Positions 22,099 to 34,778 of a stretch of 64,000 nt of DNA are shown piece after piece. The stretch's first letter is position 1. Each line of letters starts with the position of its first letter. Under the pieces are notes generated by a model, which saw only the letters and a list, made by a program, of their open reading frames with translations, was not told where the DNA came from and did not search any database. The position numbers and the translations under genes were made by a program. The stretch comes from Gonocerus acuteangulatus (taxonomy: Eukaryota; Arthropoda; Insecta; Hemiptera; Coreidae), in NCBI GenBank assembly GCA_946811695.1, contig OX328124.1:88699972-88763971 (forward strand). The letters are read 5' to 3'.

Positions 22099-25000
22099 AT
22101 AAAAATATTTATTGATAAAATAATCTTTGGCATGAATTAAATTTGTGGAAAGTAGAAGGAAAAAAAGGATTGTTCTTTGGTTGTATATTAAGAGGTGTAG
22201 TTGACCTTATTGAAATCTGTTGTTGGGTAAATTGATGTTATTATGCCATGCTTAAAGAATTAGCTCAAATTTTAAAATTGTCTATGCTCTAAAGGGTTTT
22301 AAAAACATTCTGATGTATGAGTAGTAAATTAATTGTACATTACAGCCAGGTGGCTATTTTGTCCAAGAAACTGTGATAGATTTTTTCTTATAACTGGATG
22401 AATAGAAAAATTAATTATGGCTTTTTTTTTGGGCGAAAAAGTAGAATTCGTACCCAAAGTGTTTAAATTGCTGAAGTGTATCTAAAAGAAAGTCATACGT
22501 TGAAAAAGGACATTTCCTCTTTTGAGAAATATAATTGTACTTACATTTTTTAAATTCTTTAGTGGGAGATGAATTTTGATTCTCAATAAAACTTTGAAAT
22601 GCATTTTGACATATTTAAGGAATAAAATTGAGTAAGCTATTATTTTACTATATATATTTTCTATCAAAAACTGTCTCTGACTGTTGGAAAAATACACAGG
22701 AAATAAGACTATAATAATTATTTAAAAATTATTTATTATGCTTTTACTTTTATTAAATCAATTTTTAAGTAAAACTATAAATAAATAGTTTTAGTTTAGA
22801 AAAATCTAATTGATGCTTCTATATCAGTGAAAAATTGAAACGTAACTTAATCTAATCTACTTTGGAAATGGTACATTTTACTGAAATATTTCTCAATACA
22901 AATGATTTATGATGCACTTACATTTTTTTAATATTTGTTCAAAATGTACTATTATGTTTATTATTATATTTATTATTTACAAGAGTAGATCACACATTAC
23001 TGGGCTCTAAAATGCAAATAAATAAATACTGAAAGAAAGAGGAGTGAACAATAATGGAAACATGAAATACTAAATATTTTTTAACATAAACAACAGAAAA
23101 GATATACAGGGGAAATCTGTAGATTAGGATATTTACAAAAGTTGACTTTATTCATTCATGCCAGAAGTAAAGAACACTGATCAAAGTTTTCTGAGGAATA
23201 TTATTTTATATTTCAATGACTTCTGCGACCATAAGCAGAGTTGTATCTGCAAATATGGCTCTGCACTAGACAGTTTACAGTGAGTGAGATCACACGAAAT
23301 ACTAGGGTGAAGCTTGAACAAATTTAATGCGTGGATTTCTAAAAAAAACGAATGTCACATTCAGGTTCAAGATGCTATAAAGTATTCTACTCTACTTGAG
23401 TCCTCAAGTTATTGGTGGGATGAAAGTCTCAGAGGACAGATTTATCACTGGCCCAAGTTGATGCTAATGCTGCTCTAGGATTAGGACATTGGTCAATGTA
23501 ACAAACCTTCCAAAATTACAGCTTATGAAGCAGATATGATCTGGTGGAGAACATTTTTCACAGATATTATGTCTCAGGTGTGCTGCTCATCACACCGTTG
23601 AAATCACACTAGCTTCACTCTCCATTCCATGATGTGTCTCCTATAACATCACTCCCCCCGAAGCAATCGTATATACTTTTAAGACAATATTTTTCATGCC
23701 AGATCTCATTAATGGTAAAAATATATCATAATTTAAATGATTCTTTGAACAAATAATGTGCATACATCTACTAATTAATCATGATTTTACTTTATTAGAT
23801 TGGTGGATTAAACAAAGAATCAATGGACAAATGCCTTTTCTGTAATTTAGTTGATCGGGTAAAATTGATTTCTTAATAGTGGTATTGCAAACAAAGGCAC
23901 TCAAATATACATAAAGCAAAGTTAAAGAAACGAATAAAGGTATCACTGACTAGATTAAAATAATAAATGCAAACGTAAATTCTAATAAAAAATTTAAATA
24001 TGTCAGACATAATTTTATAAAAACGTCTTTAGTAAATGAAAGTCAAATTTTACTGTCACCAATAGCCATAGAAAATAATGCACTTTACAAAAAAATTAAC
24101 AATTTCAGAAATTCCTGATTGCAATTAGGAAAATAAAACGTTAGTTTTATAAACAATTGAATAAAAGACACTTAAATTCACTTTGATAGGTGATTTAAAA
24201 AAAAAAAAAAAATGTTCAACGCATATATTTCCAAACTGTTTGATCATGTCATTCTCTTTTTGAAAAAAAAAAAAAGAATGGCTCACTGCCTCCTATCCTA
24301 AAAAGAGAGGTGTCAATTGTTCTTTTACCAAAATTATTCCCATCGGTAGCTTGCTGAAAGAAAGATTTCCAAAGATGTTTTAAACAGAATATCCAAAGTT
24401 TAAATATTTATACTAAGAAAGTTAAAAAGCATAGGGACTTTCGGGTTGAAACTTTCTGTTACGATTATGTGAAGGGATATATATTTTTTAAATATTATCC
24501 ATGAGTAGTTTGTTGTCTCAATTTATAATTTCAAAACCTATTTACACATCTTTCAGGTTAATAACTGTTGATCAAGATGAAATTAAATTTGTTTAAAGCT
24601 GTAAGTCCAATTGTTATTGTCAGAATGCATTTGGTATCTTAAAATAAATTTTCAACCAGCGGTAGGACGTTTTGCACAAAAATGTCTGATGTCAGAGGAT
24701 GGAGAATAAATTAAGCAAAAACAACCGAGCTGTACTTAGCTCACAGCTAAGTCACTACTATCATAAGATTATGAAGTCTCGCATTGTGTGAGTCTAATTT
24801 CAACATTTGATTGGTGCTGCTTTAAAAATTTCAGCTATAGAAATTCCCTAGAATCTCTAGAATTTATTAAATTTCAATAAAAGTTTATTCTTCTCTTTAA
24901 AAACCCTCTGTATATGCTACTATACATTAGTCTTAGGTCACCTGTCTAATCTTGTGCTTTAGAAAACAAATTATCTATAAGAGAAAACAATTGTTTAAAA

Positions 25001-26862
25001 ACTAAATGTATATAGAAGTTGTTAGTGTATTGTACGTAATTATTCACTGAAAGCTGACGACACTGCTAAAAGTCATTAAAGTGTGTAAGTTCACTGATTC
25101 ACACACAATATTTTACTCGAATGATAATTATCTAAAATATTAATAATATATAAATTAAACAATTTTTTTAAGCTAACATGAAGTTAAATAGCAAATATAT
25201 TTTTTGTAAAAACATAGGCATTTACACAAGTTGGAATATTGAATGATCATAGTTGAACTTATATGTGATAGCTATTTGACATTACGTTTTTATGGAGTTG
25301 AAAAGTATTCAGTATCTGAATGAATATTATGTGTGAATAAATAAATTATTTTATATGTGAATAAAAAAAAATGTTTTTATTGAATTTTTAATGCTATTAC
25401 AATTAATAGACAAATTGATGTACTAGAAGAAGAAAAAAAGTACTTTTGCCATCAATGGTGCTATTTTTTTTATTTATTCATAGACCGTAGCAAACATACA
25501 TTCGTAGAGATATAATGTTCAGCAAATTTACTCAAACACCAGCTTTCTCATATATTTTATAATACTATAATAAAATGTAAAGACTCAGAGGCCAAAAATA
25601 TTATCCACACTGGGAAACATTGAAGAGGTGTTTTGATTGTGAAAATTTTACATAGAACTGTCCACTTTGCACAAATTTTCACAAAAGGCTACCAGTGAAA
25701 TTGAAATCTTTTAAAGTGAATATAGTTTTATAAAGTAATTAAGTGAACACGTAAAATTGATAATATTAAAAAATGAAATAAAACGTATAATACTTGATCT
25801 CAGCTATGTTTTAGATGAAGTAGTTTTTTACTTTGCTTATTGTAATTAATTTCGGAAGACTGTAGAGAAAATATTTAAATTTTTGTCGGTAATTTCTTTA
25901 AGTTCTAATTGTTTAGTGAAGATAAAACATGAACGAACAGCCATGGTTGATAGTGAATGGGGGAACCAATATTCAAATAATAATATGTTTAAAGTGATTT
26001 TGTACGTACGTAAAAATAATATTTACTCTCCTCGACGATATTTCTTATGCCTTTTGAATACAAACAATTTGTAAATCCATTAATATGATCAGAAACCTGC
26101 TCAAATAAATTTTCGTATAAGTTTTATATAATCAATATGTACAAATATAAGAGTAGGTTGTTTTCAAATAGTGAGCATTAACCTACAATTTAATCATATA
26201 AGCTTAAATAAGGAATATTAGTGAAAAATCTTAGATTTTGGACATTTGTTTTGTCTAGACAAGTGTAGAGACTTATTAGGTAGATGAATATTAAAAATGT
26301 CAAAATAAAAAAAAGATGTATTCTATGCCTAAAATACTTATTCAAACATATGTTATATGAGAAAATATTAATTCTAAGTATAATTTGAAAAATAAGTGAA
26401 TGTTTCCCCTGATCATCGATGTGGAGTTTGAAAACATCTTCAGTTTATTATGTCTAAGTTGAAATTTAGCTTCGATGTTTTGTACTAGCCTTAGTATGGT
26501 TTGCTATATTGTCACTGTGTATATATACATATGAATCTAAAATTGTAGATTAAAATTAAGAAGGTAATAAACAAAAAAAGTAAAGTTTATACTCTTGTTT
26601 TATACAGATATATTATAAATTACTACATGAATATGAAGACGGATATCTTCATTTAATGTTTGTACTCTACATGCAAATAAAGACCGCAGTGTCTTGATGT
26701 TAGATCTTAGGCTGAAAATATTGTAGATGATTAAAATAAATATTGTTACATAGTTTCTGACAAATAAATTTAACCCAATTCACTGGAGAAATAATGACCA
26801 TCAAAAGTCAAGCCTTTGTGCCGGGGGGAGGGGGGTTTAGAAGGTCCCATTTTTCGAGTTTT
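22099..26862. other. long AT-rich stretch with no gene or clear transposon
   Basis: No coding frame has recognisable content and no repeat family of this window reappears. Occasional AATAAA (for example near 25337 and 26677) would allow a long receptor 3'UTR, but this cannot be shown. It is the most unique-looking DNA in the window. Confidence 0.5.
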
Positions 26863-27654
26863 CACTTATATCTCGGAAACCCTGCGTCCTAGCGACATGA
26901 CAATTCTATAACAAATGATAGCTTATTAAATTTCCTACAAGTTCTATTCTATAAAGTTTTTCGAGTTATCTTGAGTTTTCGAAATATCCTCTCTTGAAAG
27001 TCGGTCATTTTGGGAAAAAACACACTTTTTGCTCTTTTTGACCAGATACTATTTTATGTATTTTCCTACTATTTTATGTATTATTATTTTATGTATTTTC
27101 CTTCGAAAGTGAAAACCATTTTAGTGTTTATCGTGATATCTGGCGACAACTGTCGACCAATGAACCTTTCAGTTTCTCACCATTTCCAGTCAATGTATTG
27201 TCCAAAATATACTCCATTATGTAAATATAGTGAGTACTGGAAGTATAAATAGCACAAAATATATAATTTTGGGCCCACTGACCAGTTATTCACAGTCAAT
27301 TAGATAAGATCTTGTCCATTATATTGGCAGTGGTTTTGCTAAGACCTTGTGAGTACGTATATAACGTTTGAAAGAAAATACATAAAATAGTAAAGTAATA
27401 TATATATTATTGATGCGAATGGAATGCTTTCCACCCTATAGCGACATTTATTTTTTGGGTTCATCGTTGAAGAGATATTCGGTCGAGAATAGAAAAAAGT
27501 GTGTTTTTCCTTCAAGAGCGGATATTTTGAAAACTAAAGATATCTCGAAAAACTTTATAGAATAGAACTTGTAGGAAATTTAATCAGCTTTCATTTGTTA
27601 TAGAATAGTCATGTCGCTAGGGCGCAGGTTTTCCGAGATATTAGTGATGTCGAC
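26863..27654. mobile_element. fold-back element with ~165-nt arms
   Basis: The left arm 26863-27033 ('atatctcggaaac', 'gcgtcctagcgacatgac', 'ttctataaagtttttcgag', 'acacacttttt') is matched inverted by 27490-27654 with scattered differences. The ~455-bp loop contains a 3x 'actattttatgtatt'-like run and no gene. Confidence 0.75.
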
Positions 27655-28008
27655 TGGTTGTCAAAGTTCTATCTCCTGAAGGTAAAACATTATCAAACAT
27701 GTCCACAAAAGTGTATTATGTTATTGCAGTGCACAATTTCAGAAGAATACCTCCATTTTCCAGTAAATACGCCCTTTTTTGGTCGAAAGACAATGTTTGA
27801 ACCTGGTCTGAAGAGGGCCATACTCTGGACATTTTAATAATTTTTCTATTCTTTGTGAACATTTATTATCATCCTACAACAGTTGCTCCTTGGGTAGAAA
27901 AAGTTTAATGGAGATCATGAAAATTTTACTTAAATGAAGACTTGATCAGTAAGAATTTAGGAAAAGACGTGCTTGTTTTTAAACATTTATATGTAATTTA
28001 TTGGAAAC

Positions 28009-29353
28009 TAGCTGAATACCCGTGCTTCACCACAGCCGATAAGTAGTTTTTATGCGTTAAATAAGGTATGATCATAATTAATGCTACTACATAATTTTGT
28101 ACAGCTTATTATTGCACGGACTTTAAAGTTACCCAGGAAACACCATGTGGTGGTAACCGTGCTTGTTTCCATTGGGGAGTAAAAAAAAAGAAAAATACAA
28201 CAACCACTTAAAAATTTAGGTAAACAGAGACAAATACACGTAGAAAATAATAAAACTAACACCTTTGAAGTTTTAAGCACTTATCTCTTCGATTGACATC
28301 ACCCCACCGAACATTACAACAGAATCTTTTTTTGTAGAGAATTTAGTAAACTTTCGAATAGCCGCCTTCCACATACTACAATACCCCAACCATTTTTGAG
28401 ATCTTTTAGAAAATATACTCAGATCCGAAAACTTTGTATCACCATTAATACAATTTTTTTTCCATATACTTCTTACCTCCAAACGACACCAAAGTATAAA
28501 TATCTTAGATTAGATGAATGCCAAATATCTGGTACAAGTTTCAAGTGAATCAACCATCGATTCTGAATACCCAAACAGGAAATTAGTCTGGAAAAGTATT
28601 TCTATCAATGTTTCTCGTAAACGGTTACAGAAATCGCTTTAAAAATGGTTTCATTTGTCGTACCTGCAAGCATATGGACTCGGAAATGTAAGCATTCCGA
28701 TTTTTTCGCGCAAATGTTGCTCCAAAAACCATGTTCCAGTAAACAGATTCAGCTAGTTAATAAACTTGACCTTTCAAATGAGAAGAAAGATTTTTGTACC
28801 AAATGTCATAAAAATTGGGCCATTTTTGAGCCGATGAGGAACTTCTTAATAATTCAAACCCCCCTAAAATTACTTAAACATTTGAATATCAAAAAAACCT
28901 TTCTTAGTGAGTGTTTACATTCTAAACGGATTGTCCGTGCAAAATTTCAAATTTTTGTATCAAGTGGTTCGGGATATTATTACCTCGGATGGACCATTAC
29001 CAGGGCGTAAAGTCTATGATGATCAAAATTGCAGTTTATTTCTAGTAATTCAAGGTTTTCCATCATAGTTTAACCTCAATTAAAAATAATACTATGAAAT
29101 AGATAATGTACGGTAACAGCTGTTCTTTATCGTCCTAGCAACGCATGCTACCTAGGCTTGTCTGCTCTAACCAACTAAAACTTTAAACCCCTCTAAAAAT
29201 AATTAAAAAATCGAATATCAAAAAATCCTTTCTTAGCGAGCGTCTACGTTCTATAGGGAGTGTCCATGCAAAATTTCAATTTTTTCTGTCGAGCGGTTTG
29301 GGCTGGGCGATGATAGGTCAGTGAGTGAGTTAGTAGTATTTGACAAATATATA
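28009..29353 (+). repeat. dispersed repeat D, copy 1, with inserted old family B body
   Basis: Starts 'actagctgaatacccgtgc' and ends 'ggtttgggctgggcgatgat', GAGTGAGT repeats and 'tttgacaaatatatagtag'. A degenerate minus-oriented family B body (28268-28820: 'agcacttatctcttcgattg', 'aatggtttcatttg', 'ttgacctttcaaat') splits it. Copy 2 begins at once after its end, so the copies are head to tail. Confidence 0.6.
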
Positions 29354-30505
29354 GTAGACTAGCTGAATACCCGTGCTTCGTCACGGCAGATAAGTAGTTA
29401 TTTTATTGCGTTAAATAATTTTTCATTAAAATTACGTTACTATACAATTCTGTGGTTTATTACAGCACGGTTCCCGTCATACTATATTTTATTCAATGGG
29501 CGTTAAAATTTAAAAGTTTATGTTTCCAAGAAGTCATATGGTAACACCCAATATATTTACGAGTATTACCAAGGTTATAGGCGAGGAGGCTGTGCAAGGG
29601 TTCCAGATATTATTACCTCGCCTGGAAAACCTAAGGATATGCCATACATCACGGTTTGACCGGAACTGTCCTGGTATTTTGCAATTGTTTCGGTGTCCCG
29701 CCCAGTTTTATCAATGTCCCGGAAAAGATGTAAAAAGTAATGAATTCATGTTTATAAGAATCTTTTTTAAATCGGTTATTTTTCTACAATTAACATTTTT
29801 ACTACTGCTCACAGTGTCAAAGAAATCAGAAGTAATCTAACTGTAAAACGCTGGAACTACCTGCACAGCGCTGCCAGCTGCTGGACACTACTATTTGGCT
29901 GAGAGATTGTTTTAAGAAAATCAAGTAGCAAAAAAAGTTCCGTTCTTATTTTTAAGGTTTGGGTAGACTAACAGTTTAGGATTCCCCCTTCCCGTTAGTT
30001 GCTAGGCTTAAAACTCACCAACCATTTTGCTTATAATTTGTACTCTTTTTATCCCCCCCCCCCTGGTATGCCCATCCCATATTAATGTGTCTCGGTTTAA
30101 CTCTCCAAAAATATGGCAAGCCTATCTGATGGGGACAGGCAGAAAAGAAACACAATTAAAACTCTATGAGGGACAGTTAATTTCTAGTAATTCAAGGTCT
30201 GCCATCATAGTTGAAATTAACCTCAATTAGAAATAAAACTATGAGATAGATAATGTAAGGTAACAGCTGTTCTTTATCGTCCTAGCAACGCAGGCTGCCT
30301 AGGCTTGCCTTCTCTAACCAACTCAAACTTTAAACCCCCCTAAAAATGCTTAAAAATACGAATATCAAAAAATCCTTTCTTAGCGAGCGCCTGCGTTATA
30401 TAGGGAGTGTCCATGCAAAATTTCCAAATTTTATGTCGAGCGGTTTGGGCTGGGCGTTGATAGATGAGTGAGTGAGTGAGTGGTATTTGACAAATATATA
30501 GTAGA
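29354..30505 (+). repeat. dispersed repeat D, copy 2
   Basis: Same start (CTAGCTGAATACCCGTGC) and same end with (GAGT)n and 'tttgacaaatatatagtag'. The blocks 'gctgttctttatcgtccta' and 'ctttcttagcgagcg' are shared with copy 1 and, inverted, with 32570-32795. The Penelope-like sequence begins at its right end. Open frames inside it are not recognisable proteins. Confidence 0.6.
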
Positions 30506-30761
30506 TGATAAGTCTAAACAACATAGGTATTCGCTTATTAGACTTAATATAATATACACTTATTTAGGCACTGATTATCTGATTATTACAATTTTAAAAT
30601 ATGGATATTAATAATTTAATGGAAAACTATGGAATAAATATGCACTAAAGTAATTATTTGTATGAACTAATGATGGCTGAAGAGAGAACAGTATATTCGT
30701 CTGTGGCAGAAGGTCAATTTTATAAAAAACACACTTTCTTTCTTCTGTACTCTTTTATTAG

Positions 30762-30802
30762 GCTCTACATGTTTCACGTCGCTGTGACGCCTCTTCAGGA
30801 GC
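30762..30802 (-). ncRNA. hammerhead-ribozyme-like motif of Penelope element
   Basis: On the minus strand: stem I GCTC, core CTGAAGA (fits CUGANGA), one extra G, stem II GCGTC/GACGT with loop ACAGC, then GAAA, a minimal stem III AC-AT-GT, the cleavage-site A, and GAGC closing stem I. Very short stem III is usual for hammerheads described in Penelope-like elements. The extra G and the G-U base of stem II are deviations, and activity is unproven. Confidence 0.6.
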
Positions 30803-30982
30803 ACTTAATCTAAATAAAATAAAATATGGTTACAGCCTATTCCTTAGAGAACCTTCCGCAGGTAGGGCCACGTCTGGACTGATAAGATTAATCATGTCTA
30901 CTGGGAATCAGCTGTTTAAAATCGATAGTTTTAGGGTAAATGTCGATTTTCCAAAGAAGTTTTTGTCATTTTATAAAATGTT

Positions 30983-31380
30983 TTAAGTCATCTTGTTTAT
31001 TAAATTAAAAAATATTTTATCCAGGTATTTAATATCTGTTTTTTTGTTGACGGTCTTTTTCCTATTTTTAATTATGTGTATATTTTCCTTAATTTTTCTT
31101 TTTATGGGGTTTTTCTCCTTATCTAATATCTTTACCGTGTCAAAATTAAATGTGTGGCTATATTGTATCCCATGATCCACCAATGCAGTCTTGTTGTCTT
31201 TCTCATCAAGGTTTTTGGCATGTTGTTTGATTCTCTTTTTTAAAAGTTGTCCCGATTCTCCTACATACACCTTATCACACATTGCACAATCAATTTGATA
31301 TATGTTATATTTGGTTTCCCTTTCTTTTAAATCATCTTTAATTCGGCTGTAGCTTTTAATGATTTTGTCGTGATATATCC
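30983..31380 (-). pseudogene. Penelope-like retroelement GIY-YIG endonuclease fragment (minus copy)
   Basis: From YHDKIIKSYSRIKDD the frame continues YNIYQIDCAMCDKVYVGESG, KRIKQH, HGIQYSH and FNLINKMT-stop at 30983-30985. The NIY/YVG pair, the CxxC and the downstream His residues are the zinc-linked GIY-YIG form seen in Penelope-like elements, where the domain sits C-terminal to the reverse transcriptase and nicks target DNA. The fragment is cut at 31380, where the inverted plus copy begins. Residues before YHDKI in the longer open frame are antisense of the neighbour and not part of this protein. The RT domain is missing. Confidence 0.85.
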
Positions 31381-32070
31381 GTGAAACGTAAACTTCAGGA
31401 TACACAAACAATAGACGACATAAAAGGCAACCAAGAAAAAAGAAGAAAATTAATACAAAGTAAAATTTATGATTTTTTTGACGATAGGAAAACAAACATT
31501 TTAAATACAAACAGAGTTGTAGCAGATAAACTCATACACAATGAACATATTTATAAACAGAAATTGGATAACGACAGTAAAGATATGAAAACTTTAGAGC
31601 TGGTTAATTATATTACCTTTCGTTATAATCCCATACTTGCCAATGAGATAAAACAAAACTGTAAAGACCTAGGAAGAATCTCCTGGATATATCACGACAA
31701 AATCATAAAATGCTACAGCCGAATTAAAGATGATTTAAAAGAAAGGGAAACCAAATATAACATATATCAAATTGATTGTGCAATGTGTGATAAGGTGTAT
31801 GTAGGAGAATCGGGACAACTTTTAAAAAAGAGAATCAAACAACATGCCAAAAACCTTGACGAGAAAGACAACAAGACTGCATTGGTGGATCATGGGATAC
31901 AATATAGCCACACATTTAATTTTGACACGGTAAAGATATTAAACCCCATAAAAAGAAAAATTAAGGAAAATATACACATAATTAAAAATAGGAAAAAGAC
32001 CGTCAACAAAAAAACAGATATTAAATATCTGGATAAAATATTTTTTAATTTAATAAACAAGATGACTTAA
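31381..32070 (+). CDS. Penelope-like retroelement, linker plus GIY-YIG endonuclease (5'-truncated)
   Basis: A 229-codon frame. Residues 1-100 are a Lys/Asp-rich linker (MKRKLQDTQTIDD..., ...LANEIKQNC). Residues ~124-152 contain YNIYQIDCAMCDKVYVGESG and KRIKQH. A basic tail follows (KENIHIIKNRKKTV) that includes the expected catalytic Glu of the fold, then INKMT and a stop at 32068-32070. In Penelope-like elements this endonuclease follows an RT related to telomerase; no RT motif is present here, so the copy is 5'-truncated at the junction with the inverted partner. It lacks four residues (DKEK) found in the minus copy after VKIL. It is likely inactive alone and retained because the insertion is recent. 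Family confidence is high; the start codon is formal. Confidence 0.85.
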   Translation: MKRKLQDTQTIDDIKGNQEKRRKLIQSKIYDFFDDRKTNILNTNRVVADKLIHNEHIYKQKLDNDSKDMKTLELVNYITFRYNPILANEIKQNCKDLGRISWIYHDKIIKCYSRIKDDLKERETKYNIYQIDCAMCDKVYVGESGQLLKKRIKQHAKNLDEKDNKTALVDHGIQYSHTFNFDTVKILNPIKRKIKENIHIIKNRKKTVNKKTDIKYLDKIFFNLINKMT

Positions 32071-32795
32071 AACATTTTATAAAATGACAAAAACTTCTTT
32101 GGAAAATCGACATTTACCCTAGAACTATCGATTTTAAACAGCTGATTCCCAGTAGACATGATTAATCTTATCAGTCCAGACGTGGCCCTACCTGCGGAAG
32201 GTTCTCTAAGGAATAGGCTGTAACCATATTTTATTTTATTTAGATTAAGTGCTCCTGAAGAGGCGTCACAGCGACGTGAAACATGTAGAGCCTAATAAAA
32301 GAGTACAGAAGAAAGAAAGTGTGTTTTTTATAAAATTGACCTTCTGCCACAGACGAATATACTGTTCTCTCTTCAGCCATCATTAGTTCATACAAATAAT
32401 TACTTTAGTGCATATTTATTCCATAGTTTTCCATTAAATTATTAATATCCATATTTTAAAATTGTAATAATCAGATAATCAGTGCCTAAATAAGTGTATA
32501 TTATATTAAGTCTAATAAGCGAATACCTATGTTGTTTAGACTTATCATCTACTATATATTTGTCAAATACCACTCACTCACTCACTCATCTATCAACGCC
32601 CAGCCCAAACCGCTCGACATAAAATTTGGAAATTTTGCATGGACACTCCCTATATAACGCAGGCGCTCGCTAAGAAAGGATTTTTTGATATTCGTATTTT
32701 TAAGCATTTTTAGGGGGGTTTAAAGTTTGAGTTGGTTAGAGAAGGCAAGCCTAGGCAGCCTGCGTTGCTAGGACGATAAAGAACAGCTCTTACCT
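31685..32795. repeat. right arm of the ~1.1-kb inverted repeat
   Basis: Reverse complement of 30263-31380. It ends within 'acgataaagaacagct', after which a third Penelope end is joined. Confidence 0.85.
32251..32291 (+). ncRNA. hammerhead-ribozyme-like motif, copy 2
   Basis: Identical to the minus-strand motif: GCTC / CTGAAGA / GCGTC-ACAGC-GACGT / GAAA / AC-AT-GT / A / GAGC. It lies 180 nt after the endonuclease stop, in the terminal repeat region of the element. Confidence 0.6.
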
Positions 32796-32808
32796 ACCTA
32801 AAACTATC

Positions 32809-33030
32809 GAGTTTAAACAGCTGATTCCCAGTAGACATGATTAATCTTATCAGTCCAGACGTGGCCCTACCTGCGGAAGGTTCTCTAAGGAATAGGCTGT
32901 AACCATATTTTATTTTATTTAGATTAAGTGCTCCTGAAGAGGCGTCACAGCGACGTGAAACATGTAGAGCCTAATAAAAGAGTACAGAAGAAAGAAAGTG
33001 TGTTTTTATAAAATTGACCGTCTGCCACAG
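32809..33030 (+). mobile_element. third, partial Penelope-like terminal repeat
   Basis: Repeats 32118-32345 ('gtagacatgattaatctta', 'gtggccctacctgcggaag', 'aataggctgtaaccatatt') directly. A third hammerhead-like motif lies at 32930-32970. There is no coding part. A terminal repeat in direct orientation is typical of Penelope-like tandem insertions. Confidence 0.8.
32930..32970 (+). ncRNA. hammerhead-ribozyme-like motif, copy 3
   Basis: Same sequence and pairing as the copy at 32251-32291, preserved without change. Confidence 0.6.
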
Positions 33031-33515
33031 ATGAATATATTGAAAAATAGGGTCACTGTCTTATAAAAGAGAACAGTATGTTTTCTAATCTTTATTTTTT
33101 AGGAAGATTAACTCACCATGGTGCAAATGACCCTGGCAGTCGGGGCACCTATAATTAAGAAAAAAAAAACTCCCCAGGCTGAGATTTGAAGCCGGGTTCC
33201 CACAAAAAGTAAAAATTTGATAATACAGGTGTTTAATATAAATGCTCATTCTGAGTAAAATAGCATCTTGGTTGCTGAGTCTGTGAATGGGAGACAAGTA
33301 AAATTAAGATTAGGAAAATGTAAATTTTTTCCTTTGAGGGATTGTATAAAAAACAGTATATTCTGGGATTGCATAGAAAAAAATGTAATACAGCTTGTGA
33401 ATTATGTATCATGTCAAGCCAAGCACATTTTTAATTGTTGGTATTGGTGTTCAATTTCCAAAATGTAGATAGCAAAACACTGCTACCAAAAACATTAATT
33501 CCGATATCATAAACC

Positions 33516-33712
33516 AAGACATTTGGGAGGCCTGAGCACTTAACACTCCATGCTGAAGGTCGAAGGTTCAATTCCCAATATGGGGTGGTGGCTTTTCTTT
33601 AGAAAAAAGAAAAGGCATCAGCCCTATCCTGGCTAGAAAAGGGTGGTAACCTATAGATAACCCGTCCTAAAATTCTTAGTTAATAATAATGGACGTTGAT
33701 TTTATTTATTTA
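33516..33712 (+). mobile_element. tRNA-derived SINE (family X)
   Basis: 'gagcacttaacactccatgc', box B GGTTCAATTCC, TTTTCTTTAG/AAAAGAAAAGG, 'gccctatcctggctagaaaa' and the tail 'acccgtcctaaaattctta'. Confidence 0.75.
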
Positions 33713-33713
33713 C

Positions 33714-34105
33714 TAGCTGTGCCATCGACTTCGTCCGCATGGATAGTGGCTTAGAGCATAATTTTTGGATAAATCTTTTGGATTATAGACACCGTCACAT
33801 GGGTATTTTAAAAAAAAAAAATCTACTTTACAGTAATTCTTCTGTATACGCATATAGCATGGGGGATCAAGCTTACAGTCGGCAAAAATTGTTAAACGTG
33901 ACACAGCCACTAAGCTGACTCTTTAGGGATTGTTAAACCCTTGTGTGTATAGAGTGTCTGACAGACAGCAGACATACAGACAAAAATTTTAAAAATCATT
34001 GTTTTGGGTACTATTGCGTTGATAAAGGCCCCCAATAGTACTTTTTGTCATATATCTTCCACGTACAGACGGCGAGCCGTTAGTATTTTATTATATGTAA
34101 AGATA
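33714..34105 (+). repeat. dispersed repeat beginning CTAGCTGTGCCATCG
   Basis: 'ctagctgtgccatcgacttc' and 'gtccgcatggatagtgg' at the left with 'gacagcagacatacagac' and 'ccacgtacagacgg' farther right. This is the common insect form of short repeats starting CTAGCTGT and containing ACAGAC units. The class is uncertain (Penelope- or CR1-type tail, or SINE). Confidence 0.45.
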
Positions 34106-34110
34106 TATAA

Positions 34111-34709
34111 AAAGTCTGTCACACAGGAGCTGCATAACTAAGCACTTTCCTCAGAATTGGGTAGTGTCGAGTGAGTGCATTCCTAAATAATTTGCTTAAA
34201 ATAACCTAAATAGATATATAAAATAAAAACATTAATAGTTCTGCTCTTTTGAATTAATTATGAACACCTGTTTCAATTCAATTCAAACATAGTACATACT
34301 AAATCCCCCCTTCCAATAGTCCGATTTAGTTCATTTTTACAACACTTCTTTCTTATTAGATACCCAGTTCGTATACCGTGTTTTGTTACAATTCAGCAGA
34401 GATTACGACCGGTATGAGCAAATTAGTGATTTGAGTCCTAATGTACCGATTTAGTTTATTTTTACAACACATTTTTCTCTTTATTTGAACAAAACGAATA
34501 CCGAGTTTTGTTGAAATATAACAAAAATGATGACTGGTATTGGTAAATAACTACTTTGGCTCCGGAGTAAACCTCCCTTCTGGATGGACTGATTTTGTTG
34601 GTTAAAGAACTCGTTCAATCATTTGATGGGGGAATACTATATACCAAGTTTCGTGGCGAAAAAACAAAAACTCTGGCCTGTATCGTGTGTTAACGGACAC
34701 ATATATAAC

Positions 34710-34778
<69 letters not shown>

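Larger units (their letters stand above)
30263..31380. repeat. left arm of a ~1.1-kb inverted repeat
   Basis: Matches 31685-32795 in reverse complement, including part of repeat D and the Penelope-like end. The arms differ by scattered substitutions and a 12-nt indel in the coding part, so they are not a perfect copy. The spacer is 304 bp. Confidence 0.85.

Noticed and set aside
22482..26074. Short open frames in the unique region
   Set aside because: Length expected by chance in such AT-rich DNA and no family motifs.
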